The position numbers and the translations under genes are program-made. The notes beneath the pieces are model-generated. The model was not told where the DNA came from, did not search any database, and worked only from the letters and a program-made list of their open reading frames with translations. Positions 23,517 to 35,001 of a stretch of DNA of 64,000 nucleotides are shown piece by piece. Within the stretch, counting starts at the first letter, position 1. Each line of letters starts with the position of its first letter. This DNA comes from Phytophthora quininea (taxonomy: Eukaryota > Oomycota > Peronosporomycetes > Peronosporales > Peronosporaceae): contig JAAVTG010000033.1 of NCBI GenBank assembly GCA_011947345.1, forward strand, positions 1 through 64,000, written 5' to 3'.

Positions 23517-24236
23517 TTAAAGGCATACCGACGACACAGAAGTTTTGGTTTGGAAGTGCTTGCAGATGTCAGCTCGTTTCTGATCGAGACGCTGTGCCCG
23601 ACGCTCCAGCCTTGCGATGGCGCTGTCAATCGAGACAAAGTCATCTGGAGCTGCAGCGCTATCGCAATCGAAGCAGCCTCTTCCTGTTCAACCACACCGA
23701 CGTCAGCAAAGTAAGTGACCAAACGCGTCGACCACAAGCAGAAGGACCGTACCGAGCGTGATGAATCGGTTGCGCAGAGTTGCGAGGATGTCTCCATTGA
23801 TGCGAACTTGCTCGTCCAAGTTGACGCGCAACTTCACGTTCAGCTCTTCAGACCGAAGTCGCTCGTGATATTCGTCAGCAGCCTTCTCATACCAATTGCA
23901 CTGCATTTGAAGCTCGTTGACCGCGTCCTTCGAGCATGACTGCTTGAACTCCAGCTTGATTTCCAGCAAGCGAGCTTCCAGCGAGGCTGCTTCCTCGCGA
24001 AGAGCGAGCACCTCAGCCTTCCTTTTACGTTGGAAAGCGGTGGAGGACGTCTCTGGTCGCCTGATCCGCTTCTTCTTCAGCTTCGAATCGTCCGAAGCAG
24101 CTTCGTCGATGCATTTGTCCGTGACAGAGCCCCTCAGCTGACAGCTCTCGCACGTGACTTGCTCGCAGGAGTCGATAAGGGCGAATACGTCTTCAAGCAC
24201 GAACTGGTCTTCATCTTCCGACTGGAGTATGCTCAT
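23517..24236 (-). CDS. bZIP-like coiled-coil protein (family copy d), intact
   Basis: Exons 24236-23753 and 23683-23517 give 216 residues. The acidic N-terminus (EDEDQFVLEDVFALIDS), the basic block (KKKRIRRPETSSTAFQRKRK) and the coiled coil match the gene at 20176-20918, and the phase-1 intron sits at the identical LTLG codon. The second exon carries a similar short coil (ARLERRAQRLDQKRADIC). The start could lie upstream at 24305, adding 23 residues. No frame break is present. Function is unknown, and a transcriptional role is inferred from the basic-zipper layout. Confidence 0.68.
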
Positions 24237-24999
24237 GAATGGCTCAATTGAATTGTGTGGCCTTGAGAAGTCTGCATCGACGCCGTGCTCGCATTCTGAC
24301 CGCACGATTCCAGATGAGTTGCATGTTGATGCTAGTCAGCAGAAGGGATTGTCTTCCTCATAAACGACCCGATTACTACTCTGCTTCAGTCAGGCACCAC
24401 ACACATCTCTTTACCCACCAAAACGAGAGCGATTTCTTGACGACTTTGCCGAAATCAAGTCTGCAGACGAATTTCAAAGATTGTGCGGGCCCTCCACCCG
24501 ACAAAACGCTGTTGAATGCTCACCCTCGGAAAACTTGCTCACTTTTGAGCCATTCAAATGCTTCAGGAGGAAACACTGCTATTGATGCACCGAGTTACTG
24601 TAAACTGAAGACCGAGCTGCAAGGGTCACCACTACCATCTCTCCGCCGCCATTGCATCGCCCACTGAAGGCTAACTGCATACCTTTCGGGGTCGACATGG
24701 TTCGAGCGGAGATCAGATTCGAGGTACGGGGTGAGGCGGGAAACCACGCCGTACTGCAATGACTGCCGGGGTGCCGACAGACATTGTGCGGTGGGCCTTG
24801 CTTGAGACATGCCGCTTCGTCGACAGCAGCGAGTGAGTCATCAGTCGACTACATTCTTGGCAGCGCTTTCTCTCGGGCCCGATTGAGTGCTTCGCAGGCA
24901 GCATGCACATTGACTAGCAGCGGGGACGCACCGTTTGCGACGTCCAACGCGCACTGTACAGTCACGCAACGTGCTCTGCATTGTTACCACAATGAGCAG
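24237..24999. other. Intergenic, no gene seen
   Basis: Several overlapping short frames occur on both strands, but none has recognisable motifs or coding-like composition. It spans the region upstream of copy d and downstream of the bHLH/F-box gene. Confidence 0.4.
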
Positions 25000-26726
25000 T
25001 TAGATAAGTATTCCCATGTTTGCTGCTACAACAGCGTACCTCTCCAAAAACTGCTTCTCCAACTCCAGTCCCGAACACTGGAGAAATACGCTGAGGACGC
25101 ACACATCTCCGTGGTGCAGCACCATGCTGCCGAGATCTTTGACGCGCGAGGCTCGCCGTTGAAAGCCACGACTTGCGGGGTCAAATGAGCGCCAGAGGCT
25201 GCAGTAAACGGCTGGAATGACGAGGCTTCAACGCTCGACGTTGAAGAAATGGTGTCAGTCAAACGGACTCGACCGCGATTTAGATTCTGCACCACGATCA
25301 ACACCTTCACAACTTGCATCACCGTGGCTTTGCCGTTTACCAACACTGTACGTGTGGTGTGGCCGTTCGAGCGTCGAGACAATAAACCCCACACGCAAAT
25401 GCTTCTTTGCTGACCGGAAGCGAACAAAAGCCCACCAGGCTGGTCAACATAACAACCATTGTGACGTTAGTTCCTACAAGGTTGAGCACAACAGCAATGA
25501 CTAAGAACCGTACCGTGACGTCGCCGCACTCTGGCAAGCGGTTTTCGCCATGCCATTGCTCCCACTGCTGGCGCGGCTTAGAGATACTAAAGGACGGTGG
25601 AATTCGCCACCGCACGCGGCAGAGTTTGTCCCACAATCTGTCGCTCTGTGCTGCGCTTTGCAGCTCGCGCGAAGTCCTCGTCACAGTGGTTAATGTCCAT
25701 GCATCGCAGTAAGACAATAGTGTAGGAATTTCTTGCGCAATCCAAACGAATCGAGTCACCTCCCTTGGGCTTGAAGATGGTGTCGTCGGACTGGTAGAAA
25801 TATCGGTAGAAGCAGCAACTGCTTTATCTACCGAGGCTTGCTTCACAGTATTACCGCGACTTCGTTTCCTGCTCGTCGAGTCTGCAGGACGTTCAGGAGC
25901 TGTGTGTTTGACCATCATTCCTGACGGTGTCATCATCGGCATCCACATCATAGGAGCAAGCGGAAGACTTGCACCCGCAGCAGCACTCCAAAGACTTCCT
26001 TGCGAGCTATCAAACGGTATCATGGCAACAGCATTGCCCTGCACTGGTCCTGGAAGCGCTCTCTGACCCGTGACAGGCAAATGCTGCTGCTGATGCAATG
26101 CCTCAGCCTTCCTCTGCGGCTTTTGCACCTGATTCTGATCCCCTTGGCCGTCTTTAAGTGCCCGCAGCTCCGCCGTCAACTTCTCAATATGTTCGATAGT
26201 TTTCTCCAAAATCTTGGCTCTGTTGAGCTTCCTGTCTTCTTTTAAATGCAGAATGTCCATGAGCTCCATGAATTTTGAGTTCAAATCTTTTCTGTTGATT
26301 TTGGCGCGCTTCTTCTTCCGCTCGTAGTTAGTCTCCAGTTGCAATAGTCTTGTATTGCTGGTCTGAGTACTGATAGGAGCTCCACCTGAGACTGGTGACG
26401 ACATGGAGTCGTTGGACGATGATGCGTAGGCTGTAGCGTGGTCCCTAATGGAGCTCTCTTCAGGCAGGAAAAGAATGCTGCATCCGCAGCAGCATCCTGA
26501 CTCTGGAAGTAGCTGGAGACGTGGTGGTTGTCTCCGTCGTCCCTTAGCAAGTCGTCCAGCAGCGCGTGGAAGTCCCTGTATTTGGGAGCAATAACCGATG
26601 GGCACTTGAACTAATTGTGGGAACCGATGCCGAGTTACTGGACGACGCCAGGGACAGCTCGTCGGTGCCCAGAGCGGACCAGAGCGTAGTGCCGCGACTG
26701 GGGACCGAGTTGGCGCTGGACGCCAT
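25000..26726 (-). CDS. bHLH plus F-box fusion protein, three frame breaks
   Basis: Exons 26726-25514 and 25439-25000 are separated by a 74-bp intron. After a low-complexity acidic N-terminus, a bHLH domain is clear (ERKKKRAKINRKDLNSKFME, then KLNRAKILEKTIEHIEKL). A Met/Pro-rich linker follows, then an F-box-like helix set (LLSYCDAWTLTTVTRTSREL..DRLWDKLC), then a beta-rich C-domain (VLHHGDVCVLSVFLQC) typical of oomycete F-box proteins. Breaks lie at CCC (26574-26576), GG (26467-26468) and about 25143-25148. With one base added at each, the exons are 405 and 147 codons, giving 551 residues. F-box proteins recruit substrates to SCF ubiquitin ligases and bHLH domains bind DNA. The Glu that normally contacts the E-box appears shifted by one position. 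Confidence 0.75.
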
Positions 26727-26800
26727 TGCGGACGGAGCCTGGAAGTCCGCGCGCAGGATGGAAGAAGCGGCAGTGGCGTCTTCCACTGCCTGATGGCCGC

Positions 26801-26816
26801 CGTTTGACGAATGGGT
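26801..26816 (-). promoter_or_regulatory. Oomycete Inr-like motif upstream of the bHLH/F-box gene
   Basis: On the minus strand ACCCATTCGTCAAACG lies 75-90 bp before the chosen ATG at 26726. It resembles the oomycete initiator (CATT core then CAAA). It also supports placing the start near 26726. Confidence 0.35.
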
Positions 26817-27605
26817 ACGTCATTTTGATGGGACAAAATACATTTACGCCAATGAAAACGAGGCTGAAGATTAGTTGGGCCGTTTTGGCAATGTTTCACG
26901 CGGCGGCTTCAATGTGTTGCCGTCGCGCCAAGGTGTTGAATGGTGAGCGCTACGTGCGAATCTGCGCTATCTTTATTGGAAGTAAGTGGCTTCCTGAAGT
27001 TTTATGGTTGAACGCAATGCTGAAGGTGCACCAAATAGCACCCCGGAGCTGGAAGTTGTTTAGGGCTCTCGAATCACTTGAACGGCTATTGCGCAACTCA
27101 TCGCTTGCCAAGAGCGCAGTATCAACGTAATGTAGATGTGGCATGTAAAACCGATCCTTGTAACAATTTCCTTGGAGTGAAACTCCACGAATCCGTCACT
27201 TCTTGGCGACTTGGACGGGATCACTTCGCCTGGCAAGACAAACATCGCCTGGTAGTTTGGAAACACGCCGTGGTTGTCATTACTACACATTGCTGTGGCC
27301 ACATTTCTTACCTTATCTTCTTGAGCACCAACACACTCAGCATCCAGCTTTACCGAAGCGAATTCGCCGCCTTCTAGCTACGAGCTACTGACGAGATGCA
27401 GGCAGTGAACACTATTTTACGAGCTTTAATAGAACTCCGTGACTTTCCTGACCGTCTTGCCATTGCGAAAATCTTGTGAGGAGTCTGGTGTTGCTTATTG
27501 GAAAACTAATTCGCTTTAAAATTATGTTTTGCGAACAGCACAAAGCAGCTCTCCCAAAATATACTAGTAACAATTAGTTCGCTAGTCAAGTAAAAAAAAA
27601 AGGGG
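26817..27605. other. Intergenic region before the LTR element
   Basis: No gene was recognised. It ends in an A-run and G-run (about 27592-27608) just outside the left LTR. Confidence 0.4.
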
Positions 27606-27610
27606 GGTAC

Positions 27611-27887
27611 TGTCACGTAGTATACGCGGTGAAACTCAACTTGTGTGTTGAAAGGAAAATTGAGAATGAATTCGAATTAACGCTGCTAGCTAGCTGCTCG
27701 ACGGCCCTGGAATGGCCGATTGAACTTGCAAAGAATCAAGTTGGCAGCTGAGAGTCAACTCAAATCCTAAACTATGGATATGACAGTGTAGCAGAAATCC
27801 TACTGTTGGAATGGCAATGCACCCTGCTCTCTTGGCGGACTTGAGGAGGCCGAACTTCAATAGGACTTCGTCGTAGTAATCATGACA
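27611..27887 (-). repeat. 3' LTR of the Gypsy element (element orientation)
   Basis: 277 bp, TGTCA...TGACA, appearing identical to the copy at 32832-33108 and preceded by the GGTAC target duplication. Confidence 0.93.
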
Positions 27888-27907
27888 CTCCTTCCGCTGA
27901 AAAGCGC

Positions 27908-30900
27908 TTACGGCGAGCGCTGGGGCTGAGCGAGGAGAAAGCGCTCAATAAGACCACGTGCTTGTTGAAGATTTTCTTCGGGCTCCCAGGAATCCTTGTT
28001 ATCTCTCCCATACCAGCGAACCTTGAACTGTACCTTGCCGCTTTTCACACGGCGTTGCAAAATCGCCTGGACTTGAACTCCTTCAAAGCCGTCTCGTGTA
28101 ATCAACCGAGGCACATCATTGAGGCGGCGCGGATTCGAGTCGAAGACGTAGGGGCGTAGGTACGAAACGTGAAATTCGTCGTGTAGCTGCAGCCCAGGCG
28201 GAAACTCGATTTGGTATGTATCCGGAGTAGTGGACTTAATCACAGGATAGGGGCCGATATAGCGCGGGGCGAGCTTCCTTTTACCCGTAGTACCCAGATG
28301 GTGGAGGTCGAGATTGGACGTGTCGAGTAGGACCTGATCGCCTTCAGCTAATTGAAAAGTCGGACGATTTCGATCGTGAAAGTACTTCATGGTCGCCTGA
28401 GATTGCTCCAACATATCCTTGCACTGCTGGAGCGTGACTTTCTGATGCTCGAGGAATTTCACAGCTTGAGATCGACGTCCGCGTGTCGATGGAGTTGCCA
28501 CATCAGCGACAGACCGTGGAATGTAACCGAGGTCCGCCGTAAAGGCGCCATACCGATGCTGGAGTGTTCTCGAGCGTTGTATGCAAACTCAGCGAGGCTC
28601 AACATTTCATCCCAGTCATCGTGTCGTGCGTTGACGAATGCACGGAGATAATCCGCCACAAAGTGGTTGGTTTTCTCGGTCTGCCCGTCAGTTTCCGGTC
28701 TGAAGGCAGAACTTAGTTGAAGTTGTGTCCGTTGAAATGACATGAGCTCCGACCACAGCTTGGACGTGAACTTCGAGTCGCGATCCGATACAATGCTTAG
28801 GGGCAGCCCGTGTAGCCGCTGATAGTGATCACGAAATAAACGCGCGGCTTCGTTGGCAGAACACGTAGTCCTAGTCAAAATGAAGTGGGCACGCTTGGTC
28901 AAACGATCTACGATCACCATAATCGCATCGCATTTCGTGCGGCGACCACAAGGAAGTCCAGTAATAAAATCCATTGTGATGTTCGTCCACCGGTTCGCCG
29001 GCACTTCCAAAGGATGCAAAAATCCCGCCGACTTGCGCTGTGATACTTTGATTCGTTGGCACATTTCGCACGATGCCACGTAGCGACGCACAGCACGATC
29101 CATAAGTGGCCAGTAAAATTTAGCCTGCAAAGCCATTAGCGTCTTCAAATATCCAGGATGCCCACTTGTAGCGGAGTCATGGTGCTCGAAAAATATTGCG
29201 TTACGCAAGTCAATGTCATCTGGAATACAAAGTCGGCGTGTCAAATCCGCGCTGGGCTGGTAGAACAATACGCCGTCCTCAAGGAAGAAGTGATTCAGGT
29301 TTGCCCTAAGCGTTCGCGGCACCTCAACTGGCGGTGGCGCTAAAGTATCAGCTCGCGTTGAAAGATACTGGTACAGCAGCCCGAAGGTAGCATCCTGCAG
29401 ATAGAGTCGAGTACATTGCTGAGTGATAGATGGCCTTGCCGCCATGTAGTGGAGATACGCCTCGTCCGCAGTTGGTTCATCCTGCTGGCAGGTAAGTTGT
29501 TGCAGAAGACTGGCCAGGGATACGTGCTGAGCTGACTCGGTTGGCTCGAACGCAGGATTGCGAGAAATCGCATCAGCGACAATGTTGGAGGATCCGGGTA
29601 TCCAGCGAAAAAGTGGTCTGTATGAACCCAGCTCGTTCAACCACCTAGCCAACCGCTGTGAACATGTCTTTTGCTCCAGGATAGACTGCAAAGTGCGGTG
29701 ATCCGTGTTCACGAAGAACGGCTTGTCGATGAGGTAAACTCGCCAAAGTCGCATTGCATGTAAAGCAGCCAAAAGTTCTTTCTCGCGAGTCGGGTACATT
29801 TTCTCCGCTTCGCTCAGCTTCCTGCCTCCATAGCTGATGACTTGCTCTTTACCAGCGTCGTCAACTTGATACAGGTATCCACCGACAGCGTAGTCCGACG
29901 CATCCATGCGAACGTGAAATGGGCGCGAGCTGTTCGGATGAGCGAGCGTCGGCGGATCGGAAAGCAAACGTTTCAGCTCCTCGAAAGAGTGTAATTGTTC
30001 AGCGGTCAGTGTAATCTGCTCGTGATTCCCGCGTCCTCGAATCGCTCCCATGAGCGGGGCTGCCAACTCTGCAGAATTCTCACAGTATTTTAGCACATAG
30101 ACGCATGTACCAACAAAAGATTGTAGCTGTCGTCGTGTGCGAGGTAATGGCCATTCCCGAATGACTCGAGACTTGTCCGGGTCCATGCGAATGCCTTCGC
30201 GTCCAAAGAAATCACCGAGGCAAGGTATTTCACTAGCACAAAATGTGCACTTCTCCAGCTTGATGTATAATTTTTGGTCCTCACAGCGCTTGAGAACCTT
30301 GTCTAGCGCCTCCAGGTGGTCCTCCAGTGATGATGTCTTGGTAAATACGAAAAGATCGTCGAAGTAGGCCCGGCAAAATGAACGCTGATCACTAAACACT
30401 CGCTGCATCATGCGATTGAACGCCGAGGGGCTACAAGCAAGGCCCATCGGCGTCACGAGATACTCGAATTGGCCGTCCGGCGTTGAGAAAGCGGCGTACT
30501 GGATGTCTTTTTCGCGGAGACGGACCTGAAAGAATCCCCACAGCAAATCCATTGCTGAGAAATAGTATCCTCCTGCCATAGCGTCGAAGATATCCTCCTT
30601 TCTGGGCACCGGAGTTGCAGGAATGCGAAGCTTGGAGTTAATCCCTCGAAAGTCATGGACGATCCGCCAGCCGACAGCCTTCTTGACGCAAAATGTGGGC
30701 GCACAGTACGGGGATTTTGACGGTCGGATAATACCTGCCTCGAGCATCTCCAGTGTCCACGCGCGGATAGCTTCTTTCATCGCGTCACTAAGACGAAATT
30801 GTTTACGCACCACAGGGGTGTCGTCCGATAGCTCGACTTCGGCTTCGACGCCCACAGAGCGTTGGGGTGCCACATTTGGGAGTTCCGCTCGAAAAACGGT

Positions 30901-31932
30901 GTTCTTGTATTTCACCACTACTGCTTCCTCCGGGCGGCCACGCAATTGGTCCCATCCTTGACTAAGCTGCCTCGCGGCCTTACCAGACGTCTCCTCACAT
31001 ATACGAACTGCGAAACAAAATGTGTCATCGTCGAGCTGCATTCGGCGAAACTGGCGATGAGAAATGACTTTCGTCTCGCCCGCGGAGGACGCATAGTCGT
31101 GCCTTGAGTAGAACAGCAAATTATCCAGTTGATCGTTCCGGTGCCGGCGCACAGGAGCTCGTCGCCGGCCCCCGGCAACTACAGGCGTCGCTCGTGCTCG
31201 TGGGCAAGGCTGCAATGCCAAACCAGAAGTTGCTCCACGTGGACGGACAATTCTTGCAGCCCAGTCGATATCGGGGTTTACCTCTTCAAGCCATGGAAAT
31301 CCGAGCAGAACGTTTCTCCCTTCGGGGATCTCCATCACAAACACCTCGGTGACATATTCGGGAAACCCGTCGATGGACACCGTGATAGTTGCAGTGCGTC
31401 GTGGTATACTCACACGTTGCCCACTGCCTAGCTTGACGCGTAAAGGCTCGGGTAGTGTGGTAACTTGTAGTTTCAGGCTCGACGCGACTTCAGGGGCAAT
31501 AGCGTTGAATGAGGCTCCACTGTCGATGAAGACGGACACGGAAGCATCGTCGACGCGGGCACCCTGGCACAAATAGCCGTAAAGTTTCTCCTTCTTGCCG
31601 GTTGAGGCTTCACTGGTTTGATAGTGAAGTCCATCCTGGAGAGGGCTACCAGAGCGAGCACGGCGGACACGATCTGGCGGTTTCGGCTCAGTGGGATGCC
31701 AACCCACCGAACCAACTAGTTTTTGCAGCCGGGGCCTTGGCGTCCGCCTTCTTCTTGAAGCAGACATCTTCGTGGTGGCCCAGCTTGTGACAGTACTCGC
31801 ACGTCGGTCGGTCCGAGTTTTTCCCTGCATTGTTTTCGCTGCCTTGAGACTTGTTCGACGCAGCGGGATTCTTCTTCTGAGTTTGCTGCTTACCTTGCGG
31901 TTTAGCGTTGTTGCCCTGATCCTTCTTCGCAT
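27908..31932 (-). CDS. Gypsy pol: protease, RT, RNase H, integrase, chromodomain
   Basis: In order: an aspartic protease (VFIDSGASFNAI); reverse transcriptase with FSAMDLLWGFFQV and a YFDDL active site; RNase H (VRMDASDYAVGG); an integrase HHCC zinc finger (HHDSATSGHPG then CEMCQRIK) and DDE core (MDFITGLP, VSDRDSKFTS); and a C-terminal chromodomain (FKVRWYGRDNKDSWEPEENL). The chromodomain marks it as a chromovirus, a group that directs insertion to certain chromatin. The frame breaks at an AAA run (28541-28543), fitting one lost base. The ORF overlaps the end of gag in another frame, and two lost bases at the T5 run 31720-31724 would fuse gag and pol. Confidence 0.9.
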
Positions 31933-32739
31933 TGAGCCCTGGTTGAGAAGCGCGCGAGTCTTCGTATCGCTCTGCGAGTTCGATCACCTCCTTCAGGGTC
32001 GATGGAACATTTTGCGACACGAAAGCGCTGGTTTCGGGGCGAAGATGTTGCTGGTAGTACCAACGTTTGACAGGCTCAGGTAGATCGCCGTCCAATTGAG
32101 ATAGCAAATGCAGAAACTTCGTAGTATAAGCGTGCTGGGAGCCGCTCCAACGAAGATTATGCAGCCGAGACAGGAACTTGTGCTGGTAGTCGGCTTCGCG
32201 AAAGCGCTCACGAATGCATCGCTTGAATGTTGCCCATGTAGCCGGCTGCTCACCAAGCGAAACCTTAAAGTCCCGATACCACGTTTGTGCGGTCGGACCC
32301 AAGTTGCTGAAGATCGTGTTGACAAACTCGGACGATTCGCGCTGCATCTCCTCGCTGTAGTTTGAGTAATATTGCTCCGTGCTAAACAACCACAATTCTA
32401 GGTCGTCGTTGGTTTCGCCGTTGAACTGAGGTGGGTTGCCCTTCTTTTCTGCGGCTTCTGTGCTGCCACATGAGCTTGCAGCATCTGCTGCTGCAACAAT
32501 ACTTGCTGCTGGAGCATTTGAGACATCTGCTCTTGATTCTGGCGCTGGGTAGTGTTCATGCACTCGAACATCTGCCTCATTATCGCCATGGGGTCTGCCG
32601 CCGACGGTGCAGTCGGGTGCAAAGCAGCGGGATCGGTGTTGCCGTCCGTGGGGACTTGCTCACCGTCCGCTTCGGTGTCGTCTTCACGCCTGCGTCGTTG
32701 CTGACGGGGACGTGGGTTCGGACTGCGGTTGCGAGCCAT
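31688..32739 (-). CDS. Gypsy gag with CCHC zinc knuckle, one frame break
   Basis: A Gln-rich N-terminus leads into a capsid-like domain (LELWLFSTEQYYSNY, WATFKRCIRERF) and a single CX2CX4HX4C knuckle (CEYCHKLGHHEDVC). The start and the capsid part are in different frames, joined at a T4 run (32445-32448). Gag packages the element RNA in virus-like particles. It is directly upstream of pol. Confidence 0.85.
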
Positions 32740-32831
32740 CGTTGGTAGCGTCTTGACCGATCGAAAGTCGATGTGTCTTGGCGTAGAAGGTCGAACCGGA
32801 GAGCGCAGTTACGCTTCAATAGTTTTAAAAC

Positions 32832-33108
32832 TGTCACGTAGTATACGCGGTGAAACTCAACTTGTGTGTTGAAAGGAAAATTGAGAATGAATTCGAATTA
32901 ACGCTGCTAGCTAGCTGCTCGACGGCCCTGGAATGGCCGATTGAACTTGCAAAGAATCAAGTTGGCAGCTGAGAGTCAACTCAAATCCTAAACTATGGAT
33001 ATGACAGTGTAGCAGAAATCCTACTGTTGGAATGGCAATGCACCCTGCTCTCTTGGCGGACTTGAGGAGGCCGAACTTCAATAGGACTTCGTCGTAGTAA
33101 TCATGACA
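32832..33108 (-). repeat. 5' LTR of the Gypsy element (element orientation)
   Basis: 277 bp, appearing identical to 27611-27887 and followed on the plus strand by the GGTAC target duplication at 33109-33113. Gag begins about 90 bp inward, on the minus strand. Confidence 0.93.
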
Positions 33109-33113
33109 GGTAC

Positions 33114-33598
33114 TGCAACATCGTAAGCTCCGCTAAAAGCTAAATGACGCTGTGGCTGCCTGTGTTTTATATAGCCAAGTCTTAAACTAACAGAGCGATC
33201 TTCCACAGCCATATAAGCTCTATCGTACACAAGAGAATCACCGACAAAGTAGGCAAATTCTGTTGTTTTACGTTGTTTTAGCTAATAATTATTTGTCCAA
33301 ATAAAATAATGTATTACCAATTTCTGCTAGTGCATTCGTGGTTCATAGAAATGTGCAGTACAACCATTCATTAAAATCACCCCAATTTTAAATAAAAGAT
33401 CAGCCAATTTGCCAACGGGAAGGCGTCCTTGAAAAAAAAAGCTAAGCAGCCAAGCGGCGAAATTTTAAGCAGTCTCCTGCGCGATTATCAAGTCGTACAA
33501 AAATGAAGGTCCCTGTTTGAATTTCAAAAGCTCAGTGCTTTTGCTGTTTGTAACTCTTAGGCTAAGCATTATGACTAATAGGTAAATTTCCCTTCAAG
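33114..33598. other. AT-rich non-coding region upstream of the Harbinger transposase
   Basis: The stretch is AT-rich with no coding frames. It may be the 5' part of the Harbinger-like element, but terminal inverted repeats could not be identified by eye. Confidence 0.35.
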
Positions 33599-34861
33599 AT
33601 GCCAGCGAAAAGTGAGCGCCAGAAGCTGATAGACGACCTCGAGGGCGCGTTGACACTGGCTGCCCTCGACGGACAGGCTGAAGAGGATGTGGTAGACGCG
33701 TAAGAAGACGCGCTGCTCGATGACTTGGCAGCAGTATAAGCTTCTCCCTTCCACGAACGTGCTGATCTGCTAGCTCTCGTTGAGCCTAGCCGCTACCTGG
33801 TGGTGCGAGAAGTTGCGCCAAGATCGACGGAGTTTGCCAGAGAGTACTTTCACGGTCTACAGGACGACACATTTCGGCAAATTGTGAGGACGACCAAGGT
33901 CGTGCTCGATCGAATCTTGAGCGAGATAGATAGAAGAGCATCCAATTTTACAACAGCAGCAGTTTCCCGTAAGCTCCAGTGCGGTTGCAGCTGTCTGTTG
34001 CTTTGGACAGGTTCGGAAACTACGGCAAAGGCGCCTCACTCGGCAGAACAGCGGTACTGTGGGGGTTTGGGAGGAGTACGCGTGCTCTGTACACGTTCTG
34101 TGTGGCCACTGCGCTTCTCGACAAAGTGGATAATTATGTGAGAGGGCCAGATGAGTGTGAACGATGTCGGAGCGAATGTTCGCAGAGAGCTTCAAAGGTT
34201 GTGTTGGGTTTATTGACGGGACAACAATTCCTCATTCTCAGCCGCCAGCGTGGATGGAGAGTTTTACTACGACCGCAAGCGCCGATACAGTATCAACGCA
34301 CAAATAATGTGCGATGATCGTCGGATAATTACCAGCTTCTATAGCGGTTGGTCGGGGTCGTGTGCTGACAGCACAGTGTATCGTAACATGCAGTTAAGAA
34401 ATAATGCGTACAAGCACCACTTTTTCGGCCCTGGACAATATTTAGCAGAGAATTCTGTGAACTCAGCCGACAAAACCCACAACACCATTAAACCAGCGTA
34501 CAAGAAGAGTTCCCAGGGCAAGGACAAAAGTAATTTCAACAGTTGTGTCGCCTGTGTTCGTGTGGTAAATGAACACACCATTGGTGTCCCGAAGGCTCAC
34601 TGGATGTCATTGCGAGAGCTTCGGAATCAGATTAAGGAACGTGGCGATATTGCTAGAATATTGCAGTGGGTGACCGCGTGTGTTGTGTTGCACAACATGA
34701 TTATTGCGTTTGGAGATGAATGCCCATTGCATAGGTGTGAAGTTGATGATGATCAGGTTGAAGTTGGTGACTACAATGATGAATACATCTTTCACAGTCA
34801 AGTCAAAGCGCAGGCTCTTGCGGTAGCTCGCCGCCCCGGTGGAGTCCTAAACAAGCAGTAG
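33599..34861 (+). pseudogene. PIF/Harbinger-type transposase, degenerate
   Basis: The C-terminal half shows the DDE_4/HARBI1 layout: an IDGTTIPHS-like segment in one frame, then DGEFYYDRKRRYSINAQI, SGSCADSTVYRN carrying an Asp, and a NEHTIGVPKAHW block where the catalytic Glu is expected, followed by WVTACVVLHNMI. The N-terminus is AFAREYFHGL-like with in-frame stops at about 33700 and 33736. Frame changes occur near 33960 and 34230. The element is dead. A Myb-like partner ORF lies downstream on the opposite strand. Confidence 0.7.
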
Positions 34862-35001
34862 TTATAGTGCGAAAGTTTTGTGCTTCCAGATCGGTAACAA
34901 TAGCCTCGCTGCTGCTTAACGTCCAATCACTCATGTATTACGCGTTCACTGTTCCCAGCAAAATATTTCCTACGGTGGTCGGTGCGCACTGAAAGTCGGA
35001 T

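Larger units (their letters stand above)
27611..33108 (-). mobile_element. Ty3/Gypsy chromovirus LTR retrotransposon
   Basis: The 5498-bp element is bounded by direct LTRs at 27611-27887 and 32832-33108. Both are 277 bp, start TGTCA and end TGACA, and I see no difference between them. The 5-bp target duplication GGTAC lies at 27606-27610 and 33109-33113. Coding order on the minus strand is gag, protease, RT, RNase H, integrase, chromodomain, which is the Ty3/Gypsy chromovirus order. A purine-rich tract (GCGGAAGGAG) precedes the 3' LTR at about 27888-27897. No clear tRNA primer-binding site was recognised after the 5' LTR. Matching LTRs mean a very recent insertion, and the few frame breaks in it lie in homopolymers. 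Confidence 0.93.

Noticed and set aside
24239..24667. 142-residue plus-strand frame
   Set aside because: It begins inside the copy d gene, has no recognisable motif or coding-like composition, and is likely chance.
27078..27377. 99-residue frame upstream of the LTR element
   Set aside because: Mixed composition, no motif and no homologous frame elsewhere in the window.
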